A stretch of 64,000 nt of DNA from Nostoc sp. ATCC 53789 (GTDB taxonomy: Bacteria; Cyanobacteriota; Cyanobacteriia; Cyanobacteriales; Nostocaceae). The notes under the pieces are model-generated. The model was not told where the DNA came from. It saw only the letters and a program-made list of their open reading frames with translations, and did not search any database. Both the position numbers and the translations under genes were made by a program. Location of the stretch: the NCBI RefSeq assembly GCF_009873495.1, contig NZ_CP046703.1, forward strand, positions 5,112,501-5,176,500, given 5' to 3'. Of this stretch, positions 62,957-64,000 are shown piece after piece (the first letter of the stretch is position 1; each line of letters begins with the position of its first letter).

Positions 62957-64000
62957 ATGAATATGTACCTGACGAAAAATCCAGTGCAGCAACTGCCCAC
63001 TTTCCGGTTGAAATTACCGTTTGCAAGGGAAAGTAAGGGCAGTTATTACACGCAACCATTACCAGGATGCCCAAGAATGCCTCCGTCTCTGCAATTGCGG
63101 CAATATCAGCACCAAGCGATCGCTAGCTGGTTTACCAACAATGGCAGAGGGACGCTGAAAATGGCTACTGGTAGTGGTAAAACCATTACTGCATTAGCGA
63201 TCGCTTGTGAATTATATCAGCAGATTAATTTACAAGTTCTGGTGGTGGTATGTCCCTACCGCCATCTCGTCACCCAATGGGCGCGAGAATGTGAAAAATT
63301 TAATTTGCAACCCATCTTAGCTTTTGAGAATTTACGCACTTGGCAAAGTCAACTTTCTACCCAAATTTATAATCTGCGTTCTGGTTCTCAACGATTTGTC
63401 ACGGTAATTACTACGAACTCCACTTTAATTGGAGATGGTTTTCAGTCTCAACTCAAATATTTTCCCGCGAAAACTTTAATTATTGGGGATGAGGCGCATA
63501 ATTTAGGCGCACCCAAGTTAGAAGAAAGTTTACCGCGCAGTGTGGGGTTGAGACTGGCTTTGTCTGCCACACCAGAGAGATATTTTGATGATTTTGGGAC
63601 GCAATCTCTATTTGATTATTTTGGCCCAGTTCTCCAGCCAGAGTTTACCTTGAGGGATGCGATCGCTCAAGGTGCTTTGGTACATTATCTGTATTATCCG
63701 GTGCTAGTAGAGCTAACTGAAGCAGAAAGTATTGCCTATTTAAAGTTAACTAAAAGAATTGGGCGATCGCTACTATATAGAGGACGAGAAAATGGCGAAG
63801 TGGGATTTGAAGATAATGAAGATTTAAAGCCGTTATTGATGCAAAGAGCAAGATTAATTGGGGCGGCGGAAAATAAATTAAATGCTTTGCGAGATTTAAT
63901 GATCACTCGCCGCGAAACTACTCACACACTTTTTTATTGTAGTGATGGTTCCCAAGATGCAGGACAACGTTCATCTCTACGCCAACTCAAAGCTGTTGCT
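62957..64000 (+). CDS. DEAD/DEAH-box (SF2) helicase, partial at window end
   Basis: A frame from the ATG at 62957 (a second ATG is two codons on) stays open to the right edge, at least 348 codons. Motifs: Q-motif-like LQLRQYQHQAI, Walker A ATGSGKT (70-76), motif Ia VVCPYRHLVTQW, motif II IIGDEAHNL (a D-E-A-H box), motif III LALSATPER. It resembles the XPB/SSL2-like or type I/III restriction helicase-like SF2 proteins. The C-terminal helicase domain and any fused nuclease or methylase lie outside. It follows lexA by 57 bp, so co-expression with the SOS repressor is possible. Confidence 0.88.
   Translation, partial: MNMYLTKNPVQQLPTFRLKLPFARESKGSYYTQPLPGCPRMPPSLQLRQYQHQAIASWFTNNGRGTLKMATGSGKTITALAIACELYQQINLQVLVVVCPYRHLVTQWARECEKFNLQPILAFENLRTWQSQLSTQIYNLRSGSQRFVTVITTNSTLIGDGFQSQLKYFPAKTLIIGDEAHNLGAPKLEESLPRSVGLRLALSATPERYFDDFGTQSLFDYFGPVLQPEFTLRDAIAQGALVHYLYYPVLVELTEAESIAYLKLTKRIGRSLLYRGRENGEVGFEDNEDLKPLLMQRARLIGAAENKLNALRDLMITRRETTHTLFYCSDGSQDAGQRSSLRQLKAVA

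Overview
The window looks like chromosome of a filamentous, heterocyst-type cyanobacterium (Nostocales, Nostoc/Anabaena-like). The evidence is the many HIP1 octamers (GCGATCGC), the short repeat families typical of Nostoc (ATTGGTC/ATTAGTC heptamers, GAATTCA runs, GTAGAGACGCGAT palindromes), and phylum-specific genes: raf1 for Rubisco assembly, ycf34, a plastid-type menG, PII glnB with Ser49, DUF3370, and a lexA with a perfect cyanobacterial LexA box. Coding density is moderate, most transcription units are single genes, and intergenic DNA is full of hairpins and small dispersed repeats.

Layout. 1-1.4 kb: 5' two thirds of a 16S rRNA gene on the minus strand, its consensus promoter, and a 27-codon relic of glyQ pointing the other way. 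1.7-15 kb: housekeeping genes: DUF445, menG, a REC-GAF regulator, raf1 facing an AAA+ ATPase, a UvrD-type helicase, an AAC(6')-like acetyltransferase, chaB, DUF1345, DUF1499, alanine/serine-glyoxylate aminotransferase and a CheY-like regulator. 15.4-18.4 kb: a DUF3370 gene cut in two by a 1,518-bp insertion sequence with a 6-bp target duplication. 18.6-24.4 kb: membrane genes, including three one-helix mini-proteins of 34-36 residues, an MlaE-type permease and a PotA-type ATPase. 24.5-29.7 kb: cell-wall block with two tandem PBP2 paralogues and a VanY-type carboxypeptidase. 29.7-42.7 kb: AEC transporter, tsaB, ycf34, CCA-adding enzyme, a degenerating stretch (broken genes, MITE-like repeats, a frameshifted solute-binding protein), FAD oxidoreductase, thiD, glnB, rdgB and a phosphohexomutase.

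42.9-53 kb is the most distinctive part. A two-gene NTPase module (433-residue P-loop ATPase followed by a 2,219-residue NACHT-TPR giant) lies downstream of a ParM-like actin plus ribbon-helix-helix partner, all on the minus strand. The TPR part of the giant gene is built from near-identical 120/240-bp units and contains an exact 480-bp tandem duplication, so it is actively expanding or contracting. By family knowledge such proteins resemble bacterial NACHT/STAND immune receptors; a defence role here is inference.

53-64 kb returns to core genes: DedA, Gfo/Idh/MocA oxidoreductase, queC, a CNNM/CorC-type protein, two secreted proteins of unknown function, tRNA-Met(CAT), pyrE, tRNA-Thr(TGT), argF, LexA-autoregulated lexA and the start of an SF2 helicase that runs off the window.
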